This document shows, in pieces, positions 7,235 to 17,543 of a stretch of 64,000 bases of DNA. This stretch comes from Actinomycetota bacterium (GTDB taxonomy: Bacteria; Actinomycetota; Acidimicrobiia; Acidimicrobiales; Aldehydirespiratoraceae): the NCBI GenBank assembly GCA_029979265.1, contig JAPOHW010000001.1, forward strand, positions 1 to 64,000, written 5' to 3'. How positions within the stretch are numbered: position 1 is the first letter of the stretch; each line of letters starts with the position of its first letter. A model generated the notes under the pieces. It was not told the origin of the DNA and searched no databases. It worked only from the letters and a program-made list of their open reading frames with translations. Both the position numbers and the translations under genes were made by a program.

Positions 7235-9391
7235 TCAGCCGGCGTGGGCCGCTTTCTGCCGGCGACGGTGATCCCGCAGGATCGCCTCGGTGTACCCGTT
7301 CTTCTGGAATCGACCGTCGAGGACGAGGGCAAGTGCAGCCTGGAACGGGATCGAGGCTTCGTAGTGGGGAGCCATCGGCTCGTAGGCGCTGTCGTCTGCG
7401 TTCTGAGCGTCGACGGCGAGCGCCATGCGCTGCATCGCTTCGCGAACCTGGGTTTCGTCGACCAGTCCGTGGTGCAACCAGTTCGCGACATGCTGTGAAG
7501 AGATACGCAACGTTGCGAGGTCTTCCATCAAGCCAACGTCGTCGATGTCGGGCACCGTCGAGCAGCCGACTCCCTGGCCGACCCAGCGAACGACGTAGCC
7601 GAGTATCGACTGGCAGTTGTTGTCGAGTTCGGTCTGGATGTCGGCTTCGGTCAGCTCACCGCACAGCAGCGGGATCGTGGTCAGATCGTCGATTGATCGG
7701 GGCGCTCTGTCGTGGATCTCTTCTTGACGCGCCGCCACGTTGGTGTCGAAGTAGTGGGTGGAGTGCAGGGTGGCTGCGGTGGGTGATGGCACCCACGCGC
7801 AGGTGGCCCCCGACTGGGGGTGGCTGGCCTTGGCGGCAAGCATCTCGGCCATCTCCGACGGCTTTGCCCACATGCCCTTGCCGATCTGGGCCCGGTTCTG
7901 CATGCCGGCAGCGAGCCCGGTGTCGACATTGGCGTCCTCATAGGCGAGGAGCCAGGTCGCTCCCTTCATGTCGCCCTTCTTGAGCATCGGTCCGGCCTCC
8001 ATGTCGGTGTGGATCTCGTCGCCGGTGCGGTCGAGGAAACCGGTGTTGATGAACACAACCCGCTCGCGTGCCTGGTCGATGGCCGCAGCGAGGTTGAGCG
8101 AGGTCCGTCGTTCCTCGTCCATGATGCCCATCTTCAGCGTGGTCGGTTCGAGTCCGAGCGCAGCCTCGACCCGGCCGAACAAGTCGACGGCCCAGGCGAC
8201 CTCGTCGGCGCCGTGCATCTTCGGCTTCACGATGTAGATCGAGCCAGCTCGACTGTTGCGGAATGCGCTGTTGCCGAGCAGGTCGTGCTTGCCGGCCAGT
8301 GCCGTGACGAAACAGTCCAGGATCGTCTCGTGAATCGGCTCACCGTCCATCGTCACGGCGTCGGTGGTGAGGTGATGACCGACATTGCGAACGAGCATGC
8401 AGGCCCGGCCCGGCAACACGAGCTCGGAGCCGTCGGCAGCGGTGTAGACGCGATCGCTGTTGAGCCGCCGTTCCACGGACTCGCCACCTTTGCGGAACGT
8501 CGAGACGAGGTCGCCTTTCATCAGGCCGAGCCAGTTGCCGTAGACGACGACTTTGTCGTCGGCGTCGACAGCGCTGACCGAGTCTTCGCAGTCCATGATC
8601 GACGAGATCGCCGACTCGAGATCGATGTCGGCGATGCCAGCAGGGTCGTCCTTCCCGATGGTGTCGGCTCGATCGATCCGGATGTCGGCGTGGAGTCCGT
8701 GCTTTCGGAGCACGATGTTGCTGGGGTCGGCTGCGTCACCGGCATGGCCGACGAACTGGCCGGGATCGGCGAGCACCGTGGCGGTCGCGCCAAGCGACAC
8801 CTGTAATGCGCCATCGACGACGGCATAGCCCGTTGCGTCGGTGTGGCTGCCGTCGACGAGCGGCGCGTGCGAGTCCAGGAAGGCCCGCGCCCATGCGATG
8901 ACCTTGGCGCCGCGGACCGGGTTGTACCCGCTGCCGGCGTCTGCGCCGTCTTCGTCGGTGATGACGTCGGTGCCGTAGAGGGCGTCGTACAGCGAGCCCC
9001 ATCGGGCGTTCGCTGCGTTGAGGGCGTACCGGGCGTTGTCGAGGGGAACGACGAGTTGCGCACCGGCGGTGCCGGCGATTTCCGAGTCGACCTTGCTGGT
9101 TGCGACGGACACGTCGACGGGAGCGTCTTCGAGGTAGCCGATCTCCCGAAGGAAGTCGAGGTAGTCGGTGTGGTCGTGGTGTCCTCTGGCTGCGACGAGG
9201 TACGCATCGATCTGGCCCTGCAACTCGTCACGTCTGGCCAGCAAGGCGGTGTTGCGTGGGCCCATCTCGGCTACGACGGCCTCGAGTGCGGACCAGAAGT
9301 CGGCTGCGGTGACACCGGAGTCGGGGGTCAGTGACGTTTCGACGAAGTCGTGGAGCGACTGGGCGATCTCGAGGTGTCCGATGCGAACCAT
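7235..9391 (-). CDS. glcB: Malate synthase G
   Basis: 718 aa; RDHRRRQK C-terminus, IMDEERRTSLNLAAAI, GFLDRTGDEIHTDMEAGPM, ARWGSLYDALYGTDVI. Confidence 0.95.
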   Translation of the reverse strand: MVRIGHLEIAQSLHDFVETSLTPDSGVTAADFWSALEAVVAEMGPRNTALLARRDELQGQIDAYLVAARGHHDHTDYLDFLREIGYLEDAPVDVSVATSKVDSEIAGTAGAQLVVPLDNARYALNAANARWGSLYDALYGTDVITDEDGADAGSGYNPVRGAKVIAWARAFLDSHAPLVDGSHTDATGYAVVDGALQVSLGATATVLADPGQFVGHAGDAADPSNIVLRKHGLHADIRIDRADTIGKDDPAGIADIDLESAISSIMDCEDSVSAVDADDKVVVYGNWLGLMKGDLVSTFRKGGESVERRLNSDRVYTAADGSELVLPGRACMLVRNVGHHLTTDAVTMDGEPIHETILDCFVTALAGKHDLLGNSAFRNSRAGSIYIVKPKMHGADEVAWAVDLFGRVEAALGLEPTTLKMGIMDEERRTSLNLAAAIDQARERVVFINTGFLDRTGDEIHTDMEAGPMLKKGDMKGATWLLAYEDANVDTGLAAGMQNRAQIGKGMWAKPSEMAEMLAAKASHPQSGATCAWVPSPTAATLHSTHYFDTNVAARQEEIHDRAPRSIDDLTTIPLLCGELTEADIQTELDNNCQSILGYVVRWVGQGVGCSTVPDIDDVGLMEDLATLRISSQHVANWLHHGLVDETQVREAMQRMALAVDAQNADDSAYEPMAPHYEASIPFQAALALVLDGRFQKNGYTEAILRDHRRRQKAAHAG

Positions 9392-9438
9392 ACGTTCGAT
9401 GTTAACGACCGTTCACCCCACTCACGGTATTGTGGCGT

Positions 9439-10227
9439 ATGACAACCCTCGCCGAGTACCGCAGTCTGTTCGACCTCACCGGCCAGCGAGCCGCCGTCAT
9501 CGGTGCCGGCTCCGGGTTGGGCGAGGCGAGCGCCCTGGCCCTCGCAGCGCATGGCGCGACCGTGACATGCGCCGATCTCGACGCCGGCGCCGCAGAGGCG
9601 ACTGCAGACGCGATCGTCGCCGAGAACGGTGCGGCGTCGTCGACGGCCGTCGACATCACGGACGCCGAATCGGTCGATGCCCTGTTTGCGTCGGCCCACT
9701 TCGACACCGCCGTGATCACCCCCTCCATCAATGTCCGCAAACAACTGCTCGACATGAGCGAGGACGAGTTCGCCCGCGTCGTCGATCTCAACCTTCGGGG
9801 GACCTTCACCGCCATGCGCTCGGCGGGCCGGTCGATGGCCGCACGCACTGGTGGATCGATCATCGTGTTCAGTTCGGTGCGCTCACAGGTCGTCGAACCC
9901 GGACAGGGGGTCTACGCCGCCACCAAAGCCGGCGCAGTGGCGCTTGTGAAGACGCTGGCTGCTGAGCTCGCCTCGCACAATGTGCGAGTCAATGCGGTGT
10001 GTCCCGGTGTCGTCGAGACCCCCCTGACGGAGCAGATCAAAGCCGATCCAGCGTGGTACCAGGCCTATGCCGACATCAGCGCCCTGGGTCGGTGGAGTCA
10101 GCCCGAGGAACAGGCTGGTGCAGTTGTGTACCTCGCAGCCCGGGCGAGTTCGTTCGTGACCGGCTCGACCCTGTTCGTCGACGGCGGTTGGCTTGCGGTC
10201 GACGGTCGCTACACGCCGCCGCTCTAG
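9439..10227 (+). CDS. SDR family oxidoreductase
   Basis: GAGSGLGEA nucleotide-binding motif, YAATKAG, C-terminal FVTGSTLFVDGGW. Confidence 0.9.
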   Translation: MTTLAEYRSLFDLTGQRAAVIGAGSGLGEASALALAAHGATVTCADLDAGAAEATADAIVAENGAASSTAVDITDAESVDALFASAHFDTAVITPSINVRKQLLDMSEDEFARVVDLNLRGTFTAMRSAGRSMAARTGGSIIVFSSVRSQVVEPGQGVYAATKAGAVALVKTLAAELASHNVRVNAVCPGVVETPLTEQIKADPAWYQAYADISALGRWSQPEEQAGAVVYLAARASSFVTGSTLFVDGGWLAVDGRYTPPL

Positions 10228-11429
10228 GGGTCGATTCCGGCCTCGAGAAAGTTGACAGCCGCCTGGGCGAACACCTCGGTGTAGCGAACGATTTCGTCGA
10301 TCTCGACGAATTCGTCGACCTGGTGAGCGATCCACTTGCCACCCGGTCCATAGACGACGCTGTCGAGGCCGCCGTCGCGCCACAGAATGGTGCCATCGGT
10401 GCTGCCGGGAACGCCCCCGTAGACGGGTGGTTCACCCGTGATGCGCTCGTGGGCGGCGGCGAGTGCCCGGCAGACGGGGGAGTCGATCGCGGTGTCGGTC
10501 GCCGGTCGGTCATCGATCACGCAGAGCTCGAGGCGTACCCCGGTTGACTCACCGACTTCGTGGAGCATGGCTTCGACTTCTGCGATCAGTTCCGGGTGGT
10601 CGACGTCGGGAGTGGTGCGTATGTCGATCGCCAGCGTTGCGTCCGCTGGAATCACATTGATCTGCTCGATGGTGCCTGCCTGGATGACCGTAGGGGTCAG
10701 CCAGATCTCCCCGAGGTGTTGATAGGTGCCGTACCGCTGTTGCTGCTCGGATTCGAGGGCGGAGACGGCGGTGGCGACCCGTGCGAGCGCAGCGATCGGA
10801 TTGAGACCCTGATCGGGCATGGCGCCGTGCGCCATGCGACCGGTGGCGTCGATGCGGAGGCGGATTGCACCCTTCGACACTGCGCAGATCTCGCCTCCTT
10901 CCGGTTCTGCCGAGATTGCGCCGTCGATCCCCGCGCAATGGCCGGCGGTGACGAAGTGCTTCACTCCGAGCATCATTTCCTCCTCGTCGCAGAGAGCAGC
11001 GATGACGATGCGACCCGGGAACGGGCCAGCCTGCTCGACGGCGCGTGTGGCATAGATGACGGCGGCAAGGCCACCTTTCATGTCGGCCGTGCCGCGGCCG
11101 TACATACGGCCGTCGACGACAGTGGCCGAGAAGGGGTCGTGGGTCCAGGCGGCGCGGTCGCCTTCGGTGACGACATCGGTGTGACCCTCGAACAGGAGCG
11201 TCGGTCCGGGCAGTCCGCCGTCGATCGTGCAGATCACGTTCGGTCGACCGGGTGCGACCTCCTCGACGATCGGATGCCAACCGAAGGAGCGCATACGGTC
11301 GGCGACCAACTCGGCCGCCGCCGCTTCGGACCGCCCGGTGGCGGGATCGTTGACGCTCTCGATCCGCACCAGTTCGGCGGTGAATGCGACAACCTGGTCG
11401 GCGTCGATGTGGATGGTTCTCGCAGGCAT
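10224..11429 (-). CDS. M20 family metallopeptidase (ArgE/DapE-like)
   Basis: LLFEGHTDVVTEGD, YGRGTADMKGGLAA, CDEEEMMLG; ATG at 11429. Confidence 0.9.
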   Translation of the reverse strand: MPARTIHIDADQVVAFTAELVRIESVNDPATGRSEAAAAELVADRMRSFGWHPIVEEVAPGRPNVICTIDGGLPGPTLLFEGHTDVVTEGDRAAWTHDPFSATVVDGRMYGRGTADMKGGLAAVIYATRAVEQAGPFPGRIVIAALCDEEEMMLGVKHFVTAGHCAGIDGAISAEPEGGEICAVSKGAIRLRIDATGRMAHGAMPDQGLNPIAALARVATAVSALESEQQQRYGTYQHLGEIWLTPTVIQAGTIEQINVIPADATLAIDIRTTPDVDHPELIAEVEAMLHEVGESTGVRLELCVIDDRPATDTAIDSPVCRALAAAHERITGEPPVYGGVPGSTDGTILWRDGGLDSVVYGPGGKWIAHQVDEFVEIDEIVRYTEVFAQAAVNFLEAGIDP

Positions 11430-11516
11430 GCCGAAACCGTAGTGCGACCGAAACGTTGCCAGCCCAGGCGACCGGTCGATCTCTCCTCGCCATGACCTGG
11501 GACCTACGATCTCGCC

Positions 11517-12587
11517 ATGGGCAGTGTGATCATCGGAACCGGGGTGGCCGTCCCGCCCCGGATCGTCACCAACGACGATCTCGCCGCGATCATGGACACC
11601 AGCGATGAGTGGATTCGCAGCCGAACCGGGGTTCGGCAACGACACATCGCCGATCCCGGTGTCGGCGCCTCGGATCTCGCCGCCGATGCAGTGGTCGAAG
11701 CACTCCGAGACGCAGCGGTCGCGCCGGAGGATGTGGACGTGCTCATCACCGCCACGATGACCCCCGACCAGTTTGCGCCGGGGATCTCCGGAATGGTGCA
11801 GGACCGGTGTGGGCTGGGTCACATCGCTTCGTTCGATCTTCGTCAGCAGTGCGGCGGCTACCTCTACGGACTCGATCTCGCCGATGCCCTCCTCAGGTCG
11901 GGCAAGGCGCGCTGCGTTGTGGTGGTCGGTGCCGAGGTGCACTCCGGGTACATGCCCTACGGCGCCTCGTGGGAGATCCTGCGTGGTCAGCGTTCCGGCC
12001 CCGCCGATCCGGTCGACCACGCTGCCGCGACCGAGGCGCGGGGATGGGCGGTGCTGTTCGGCGACGGCGCCGGTGCGGCGGTGCTCGCCACCGATGACGG
12101 TCCTGGAACGGGATTCGTCGGGAGCGTGCTGCGCACCGACGGGTCCCATGCCGATCTGATCGAAGTGCCCGGGGTTGGATTCCGGCACCAGCCCTACGTC
12201 GATGCCGCCCAGCTCGAGGCCCGGGCGCACTGGCCGTCGATGAACGGGATGGAACTGTTCCGACAGGCCGTGACCTGCATGCCGGCCGCCGTGCGGGAGG
12301 TGCTGGCCGGTGCCGATCTCACGGTCGACGACCTGTCACTCGTGATCGCCCACCAGGCCAACGATCGAATCCTCGACGGCGTCCGCAAGCAGCTGGGGGT
12401 CGATGCCGACCTGGTCCCCAGCAACATCGCCCGGTACGGCAACACCACCGCAGCCACGCTGCCGATCCTGCTTCATGAACAGCGGGCCGCAGGGCGGATC
12501 GAGCCCGGCGATCTCGTGTGTTTCACCGCCTTCGGGGCGGGGGCACACTGGGGCGCAAGCCTGTACCGGGTGCCTGGCGCGCGCTGA
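11517..12587 (+). CDS. 3-oxoacyl-ACP synthase III family protein (FabH-like)
   Basis: TSDEWIRSRTGVRQRHIAD, LRQQCGGYLYGLDLAD active-site Cys, IAHQANDRILDGV, NTTAATLPI. Confidence 0.9.
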   Translation: MGSVIIGTGVAVPPRIVTNDDLAAIMDTSDEWIRSRTGVRQRHIADPGVGASDLAADAVVEALRDAAVAPEDVDVLITATMTPDQFAPGISGMVQDRCGLGHIASFDLRQQCGGYLYGLDLADALLRSGKARCVVVVGAEVHSGYMPYGASWEILRGQRSGPADPVDHAAATEARGWAVLFGDGAGAAVLATDDGPGTGFVGSVLRTDGSHADLIEVPGVGFRHQPYVDAAQLEARAHWPSMNGMELFRQAVTCMPAAVREVLAGADLTVDDLSLVIAHQANDRILDGVRKQLGVDADLVPSNIARYGNTTAATLPILLHEQRAAGRIEPGDLVCFTAFGAGAHWGASLYRVPGAR

Positions 12588-12636
12588 CCTTGCGCCGTTG
12601 GGACGACGGCCGTCAGTCGTGGCAGGATCTGCCCCC

Positions 12637-13887
12637 GTGCCCTTCGAACCCGAGCTTTTGACGTCGATCCGTGATCGGTTCCATCACACCGATGTCTGCC
12701 CGATCCAAGGCCCCCGTGCGTTCTTCGAAAACGCCGGTGGCTCACTCACGTTGAAAGCTGCCGTGGAGCGCACGGCCGAGCTGATGGCCTTCCCTGACAA
12801 TCAGGGCCGAACCAACGTCGCGTCCCGATACCTCATGGACGTGATCGCGCAGGGCCGCGCCGACATGATGGTGCTGCTCGGGGCTTCGAGCGGTGAGGTC
12901 TTCGTCGGCGAGACCGGCACCGAGTTGCTGGGACGACTGATCCGCAACGCACTGCTGGTTTCCGAGGGGACGAAGGTGCTCGGCAGCAACCTCGAACATC
13001 CGGCGACCTACAGCGCGTGTCGCCGTTGGGCCGAGGTGACCGGCAAGGAGTACGAGCAGGTCGCCTTCGATGTCGACACCACCGTGGTCAGCGTCGAGCA
13101 GTATCGACCCGCGATCACGTCCGACCTCGCCGTCGCCACGATCATCCATGCAAGTCCGGTCACCGGGATGCATGTCGACGTCGCCGCGATCGCTGCCGAG
13201 ATCCGTGCGGTCGCCCCCGACTGTTTCATCATCGTCGATGGGATTCAGCACGCGGCCCACGGTCGCGTCGACATCGACGACTACGGCATCGACGGCTATG
13301 TCGTGTCCGGGTACAAGCTTTTCAGCCGACACAACTTCGGTGTGGCCTGGGTCTCGGATCGACTGGCAACGGCACCGCACGATCAACTCGACGGCGCACC
13401 GGCGAACGTGTGGGAGCTGGGCACCCGGGATGCATCGGCCTACGCCGCCTTCTCCGAGGTGGTCCGCTATCTCGAATGGTTGGGAACCGAGGTCGGTGCG
13501 ACGGGCACCTCGCGGGAGCGTCTCGAAGCTGCCGCCGGGGCAATCCGAGGGCAGGAACAGGATCTCGTCGATGCACTGATGTGGGGCACGGGTGGCCTCC
13601 CCGGTCTCGGACAGCTCGACCGGGTGCAGGTGGTCGGTCCCGAGTCGAGCGAACACCGCTCAGGGATGGTGTCCTTCTGGATCGACGGGCTCGACAGCCT
13701 CGATGTCGTCGATGCGCTCAACGCCGACGGGGTGCGCACGCACGCACGAAAGCGTGACTACTACTCGGCAACCGTGCTCGAACCACTCGGGATCGAGAAC
13801 TGCATCCGGGCATCGACAAGTCACTACAACTCGCGCCCCGAGGTCGAGCGGTTGCTCGCCACCGTGAACCGTCTGGCCGGGTCGTAG
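12637..13887 (+). CDS. Class V aminotransferase / cysteine desulfurase-like PLP enzyme
   Basis: VDGIQHAAHGRVDIDDYGIDGYVVSGYKLFSRHNFGVAWVS (PLP Lys region); GTG start. Confidence 0.85.
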   Translation: MPFEPELLTSIRDRFHHTDVCPIQGPRAFFENAGGSLTLKAAVERTAELMAFPDNQGRTNVASRYLMDVIAQGRADMMVLLGASSGEVFVGETGTELLGRLIRNALLVSEGTKVLGSNLEHPATYSACRRWAEVTGKEYEQVAFDVDTTVVSVEQYRPAITSDLAVATIIHASPVTGMHVDVAAIAAEIRAVAPDCFIIVDGIQHAAHGRVDIDDYGIDGYVVSGYKLFSRHNFGVAWVSDRLATAPHDQLDGAPANVWELGTRDASAYAAFSEVVRYLEWLGTEVGATGTSRERLEAAAGAIRGQEQDLVDALMWGTGGLPGLGQLDRVQVVGPESSEHRSGMVSFWIDGLDSLDVVDALNADGVRTHARKRDYYSATVLEPLGIENCIRASTSHYNSRPEVERLLATVNRLAGS

Positions 13888-13923
13888 CCGCGGCGACGCG
13901 CGGTCGAGGACGTGCGCGACCGG

Positions 13924-14412
13924 CTAGGAGTCCGACGAGAACTCGCCGGCGGCGTCTTCGAGCACACCGAGGAAGTAGGCCACGAACGAACCGTCGAAGA
14001 GCAGCAGATAGCTGCGCTCACCCCCGTGGTCGTCACGGACGATGTCGCAGGTGACACCGGCGATCGAGTTGCCCCATGCAGCACCGTTCGGTGTCATGGC
14101 TTCGTCGAAGTCAGCGCTGCAGAGCTTGGCCAGTGTGTCGGCCGCATGGGTCCCTGTCACCCGAATCACGTGACGGGCATGGGTGATGTCGACTGTCGAC
14201 GCATAGCCGGACAGATCGAGTTCGGCGGCCAGAGCGAGGGCTCCGGTGCCGAGGAGAATCCACTCGTCGGGTCGGATACGGACGACCAGTGTGTCGTCGC
14301 GTTGCTCGGCCGAGCCGAACGCGAGGCCGAGCGCCTGGGCTGCCACCGTGTCGTCAGCAGCGCGAATGCTCACCTTCGGCATCGGATCCAGATGCGAGAC
14401 AGAACTAGCCAC
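13924..14412 (-). CDS. soxG: Sarcosine oxidase gamma subunit
   Basis: 162 aa; RIRPDEWILLG...ARHVIRVTGTHAADTLAKLC; overlaps the soxA 3' end. Confidence 0.85.
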   Translation of the reverse strand: MASSVSHLDPMPKVSIRAADDTVAAQALGLAFGSAEQRDDTLVVRIRPDEWILLGTGALALAAELDLSGYASTVDITHARHVIRVTGTHAADTLAKLCSADFDEAMTPNGAAWGNSIAGVTCDIVRDDHGGERSYLLLFDGSFVAYFLGVLEDAAGEFSSDS

Positions 14413-17251
14413 GGAGACGTTCTCCTTCCGGGTCGAAATGGGCGTGGTGTTCGTTCACGGTGGCGGTGATGCGACGCCCGTCCACGAGCAGGATCTCGAG
14501 TGAGGTGCCGGCGTCGGCGAATGCCCGGTCGACCTGGGCGAGACAGATCGACCGCTCGAGGGTGGGAGACATGCGACTCGACGTGATGCGGCCGACGATC
14601 TCGTTGGTTCCCGAACGCAGAATCTGCGCTGCTTCTTCGGGGACGACCGTCCCGTCGTCGGGTTGACAGGCCACGAGCACCGGGTGATCCCTGGATTCGA
14701 GCGACCATCTGACCTCGGGCATACCGGCCCAGTCGTCCTTGTCGAGCCGCAACAGGGAATCGAGGCCGGTGACCGGCGCCTTCGACAGTCCGTCGGTGTC
14801 TTGGCCCACGATGAAGTGCCCTTTTTCGAGTCGCATGATGCGCTGCGCCTCGAGACCGAACGGCTTGACACCGAGGTCGTCACCGTCGGCGAGGAGACGC
14901 TCCCAGATCGCGAGGCCGTGTCCGGATGGTACGTGGATCTCGTACGACAACTCGCCGGTGAAGCCGATCCGCCAGGCGATGCAACCATCGACACCGGCGA
15001 TCGTGCCCTGTCGTACCTGCATGTAGGGAAAGGCGTCATTGTCGAGGTCGATGTCGGTGAGACGGCCGAGCAACGCTCGAGCGTTCGGACCGGCGATGTT
15101 GATTGATGTGAGACCCGTGGTGAGCGGGGTGACGTGGACCCGCCACTCTGGCCGCTCCGTCTGGAGCCACATCTCGATCCACGACCAGATGCGAGCGGCG
15201 CCCGACGACGTCGTGGTCATCAGATAGTGCTCCTCGCCGAGGCGAGCGGTGACTCCGTCGTCGAGCACGACGCCGTCTTCGGCGCACATGATGCCGTACC
15301 GAACTCCACCGATCGGCAGCTGCATCCATTTGTTGGTGTAGAGCAGGCTGAGGAGCTTCGGGACGTCGGGACCCTGCAGATCAAGCTTGCCGAGCGGGGT
15401 GACGTCGATGATGCCGACGTTCTCCCGACAGTTTCGGACCTCGGCGGCGGGGTCGCCATAGTGGTCGGGGCGCACCCATTGGCCGGCGAGGATCGGCGTC
15501 GCCCCGTTCGCCTCGTGCCAGGGCTGGATCACGCTGCGTCGGGTGGGCTCGTTGATGCGGCCGGCGAGCGCGCCGAGCGAGATCGGCGCATAGGGCGGGC
15601 GCCACACAGTGGTGCCGACGTCGGCGATCGAGTCACCCTTGGCCTGAGCAAGCACGGCGACGGTGTTGACGGTCTCGAGCTTGCCCTGGCTTGGGCCCAT
15701 CGTTGCCGTCGTGAATCGCTTGATCAGCTCGACCGAGTCGAACCCTTCGGCAGCAGCCGAGTAGAGATCTTTCGACGAAACGTCCTCGGAGTAGTCGACG
15801 ATGCCGTGGGTGACGGCCCGAAACAGTTCCGGGTGTGGCCAGCGGTCGAGCGGGACGCGCTCGTCGGGCGGATACGCAGGCTCGGGTCCGTTGACGGCTT
15901 CGGCTCGTGCCGTCGCCGCCTGAAGGCGGTGACGAACAACCGCCGCTCGACCGGCTGCGAGTTCCCCGGTCGACCGGCCGTGCTCCAGCAGGTCGTCGAG
16001 TGCCCCGTCACCGATCATGCCGCCGGTGGCGAGCACGTTGTCCGGTGCGCCAGCCGGGAAGAAGCGGGCGGCGTTGGCGTCGTACACCGGTCGGTCGCCG
16101 GCCATGTTGAGCAGCGAGGTCGGCGTGGTCCAGCCCACTGCGGTGACGAGCAGGTCGCAGGTGATCTTGGCGCCGTCGTCGAGGAGGACCTCCTTGACTC
16201 GGCTCTTGGAACCTGTGGCCGAAACGATGCGCTCACCGGTGAGCGCATCGACGACCCGGGCGATCGACACACCGGCGCGGCGCAGGTCGTCGATGGCCGC
16301 ATCGCCGGATTCGTTGGCGCTGAACACGACGGCCTGCGTCCCAGGCTTCACGCCGTACATCGTGATGAGGCGACGAACTGCACCCGAGGTCATGACCCCG
16401 GGGAGGTCGTTGCCCTCGAACACGTAGGGGCGCTCGATCGTTCCAGCTGCAACGATCAGTGTCTTGGCTCGAGCCTTGATCAGCCGCTCGATGACACCGG
16501 GGTGGCTGCGCTCGGAGATTGCGACCCAGTTGTCCTCGTAGCGGCCGGTGACCGTCGCGTTCGTGAGGATCTCCACGCCGGCGGTACGGGCCGCCGCGGC
16601 GAGCTCGGCTGCACGAGCCCGGTCCTGTTCGGTGCCCCAGAGGAGATGACCGCCCACTCGATGCTCGTGCTCGACGAGCATCACCGATGCTCCCGCCTCG
16701 GCTGCTGCGATGGCGGCCGAAAGGCCGGCTGGGCCACCACCGGCGACCACGACGTCGGGGTGGGCGAAGCGCTTGTCGTATCGACCGTGTGGTGTGTCGA
16801 GATCGACCTCACCGCCGGGTGCAAACCTGGCCAGGACGTGCTCGTACGTCGGCCACAGCGCAGCCGGCTTCATGAACGTCTTGTAGTAGAAGCCAGCGGT
16901 GAGGAAGCGGCCGACAAGACGGTTGGCCGCTTTGATGTCGAACGTGAGCGATGGCCACACGTTCTGGGCCGAGACCTGCATGCCGGCCTCGAGCTTGCGG
17001 TGAGAGGCGCGCACGTTCGGCTCGTCGCCGACCTGCACGGTCGTGTTCGGATCCCAGTAGTCGGCGGTGAGCGCGCCACGCCGCCGGTGGTACTTCATCG
17101 AGCGGCTGATGATGTGGTGACCGTTCGCCATCAGCGCCGATGTGATCGTGTCGCCCTCGAAGCCCTCGAGCTTCTTGCCGTTCCAGGTGAACGGCAGGGT
17201 CTTGGTGCGGTCGAGGACTTCCCCCTCCGATGCTGGGAGGCGGTGACTCAC
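14405..17251 (-). CDS. soxA: Sarcosine oxidase alpha subunit
   Basis: FTWNGKKLEGFEGDTITSALMANGHHIISRSMKYHRRRG (2Fe-2S-like N-domain), FAD Rossmann VVVAGGGPAGLSAAIAAAEAGASV, C-terminal GcvT-like domain; GTG at 17251. Confidence 0.93.
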   Translation of the reverse strand: MSHRLPASEGEVLDRTKTLPFTWNGKKLEGFEGDTITSALMANGHHIISRSMKYHRRRGALTADYWDPNTTVQVGDEPNVRASHRKLEAGMQVSAQNVWPSLTFDIKAANRLVGRFLTAGFYYKTFMKPAALWPTYEHVLARFAPGGEVDLDTPHGRYDKRFAHPDVVVAGGGPAGLSAAIAAAEAGASVMLVEHEHRVGGHLLWGTEQDRARAAELAAAARTAGVEILTNATVTGRYEDNWVAISERSHPGVIERLIKARAKTLIVAAGTIERPYVFEGNDLPGVMTSGAVRRLITMYGVKPGTQAVVFSANESGDAAIDDLRRAGVSIARVVDALTGERIVSATGSKSRVKEVLLDDGAKITCDLLVTAVGWTTPTSLLNMAGDRPVYDANAARFFPAGAPDNVLATGGMIGDGALDDLLEHGRSTGELAAGRAAVVRHRLQAATARAEAVNGPEPAYPPDERVPLDRWPHPELFRAVTHGIVDYSEDVSSKDLYSAAAEGFDSVELIKRFTTATMGPSQGKLETVNTVAVLAQAKGDSIADVGTTVWRPPYAPISLGALAGRINEPTRRSVIQPWHEANGATPILAGQWVRPDHYGDPAAEVRNCRENVGIIDVTPLGKLDLQGPDVPKLLSLLYTNKWMQLPIGGVRYGIMCAEDGVVLDDGVTARLGEEHYLMTTTSSGAARIWSWIEMWLQTERPEWRVHVTPLTTGLTSINIAGPNARALLGRLTDIDLDNDAFPYMQVRQGTIAGVDGCIAWRIGFTGELSYEIHVPSGHGLAIWERLLADGDDLGVKPFGLEAQRIMRLEKGHFIVGQDTDGLSKAPVTGLDSLLRLDKDDWAGMPEVRWSLESRDHPVLVACQPDDGTVVPEEAAQILRSGTNEIVGRITSSRMSPTLERSICLAQVDRAFADAGTSLEILLVDGRRITATVNEHHAHFDPEGERLRG

Positions 17252-17532
17252 TTCGTCTCTCCCTTCGTGGCGCCGGGCTTGGAGCCGGGGAGGATGGGGG
17301 TACGCAGTTCGCCGGTCAGGGTGTGTCGTTCGATCGTGAAGTGCTTGCGGCACCCCGACGAGCAGTACCAGCTCTCCCGCAGCCAACCCGAGGGGTTGTC
17401 GCGCAGGTACAGGTACGTACGCCAGTCCTCGGGTGTACAGGTCGTCGGATCGGGCCGCGCATGTGACTCGCCGTTGTACGAAAGGTCGGCAGCATTGCGG
17501 GGGCCACAGTTGGGGCATGGAACGAGCAACAT
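17248..17532 (-). CDS. soxD: Sarcosine oxidase delta subunit
   Basis: LVPCPNCGPRN...YLRDNPSGWLRESWYCSSGCRKHFTIERHT: Zn-binding Cys, canonical position in the operon. Confidence 0.93.
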   Translation of the reverse strand: MLLVPCPNCGPRNAADLSYNGESHARPDPTTCTPEDWRTYLYLRDNPSGWLRESWYCSSGCRKHFTIERHTLTGELRTPILPGSKPGATKGETK

Positions 17533-17543
17533 CTGTTTCCTCC

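Noticed and set aside
13888-13923. CGGTCG...CGACCG as a bidirectional terminator between the class V aminotransferase and soxG
   Set aside because: Only a 6-bp arm with a long loop and no T-tract; common by chance in GC-rich DNA.
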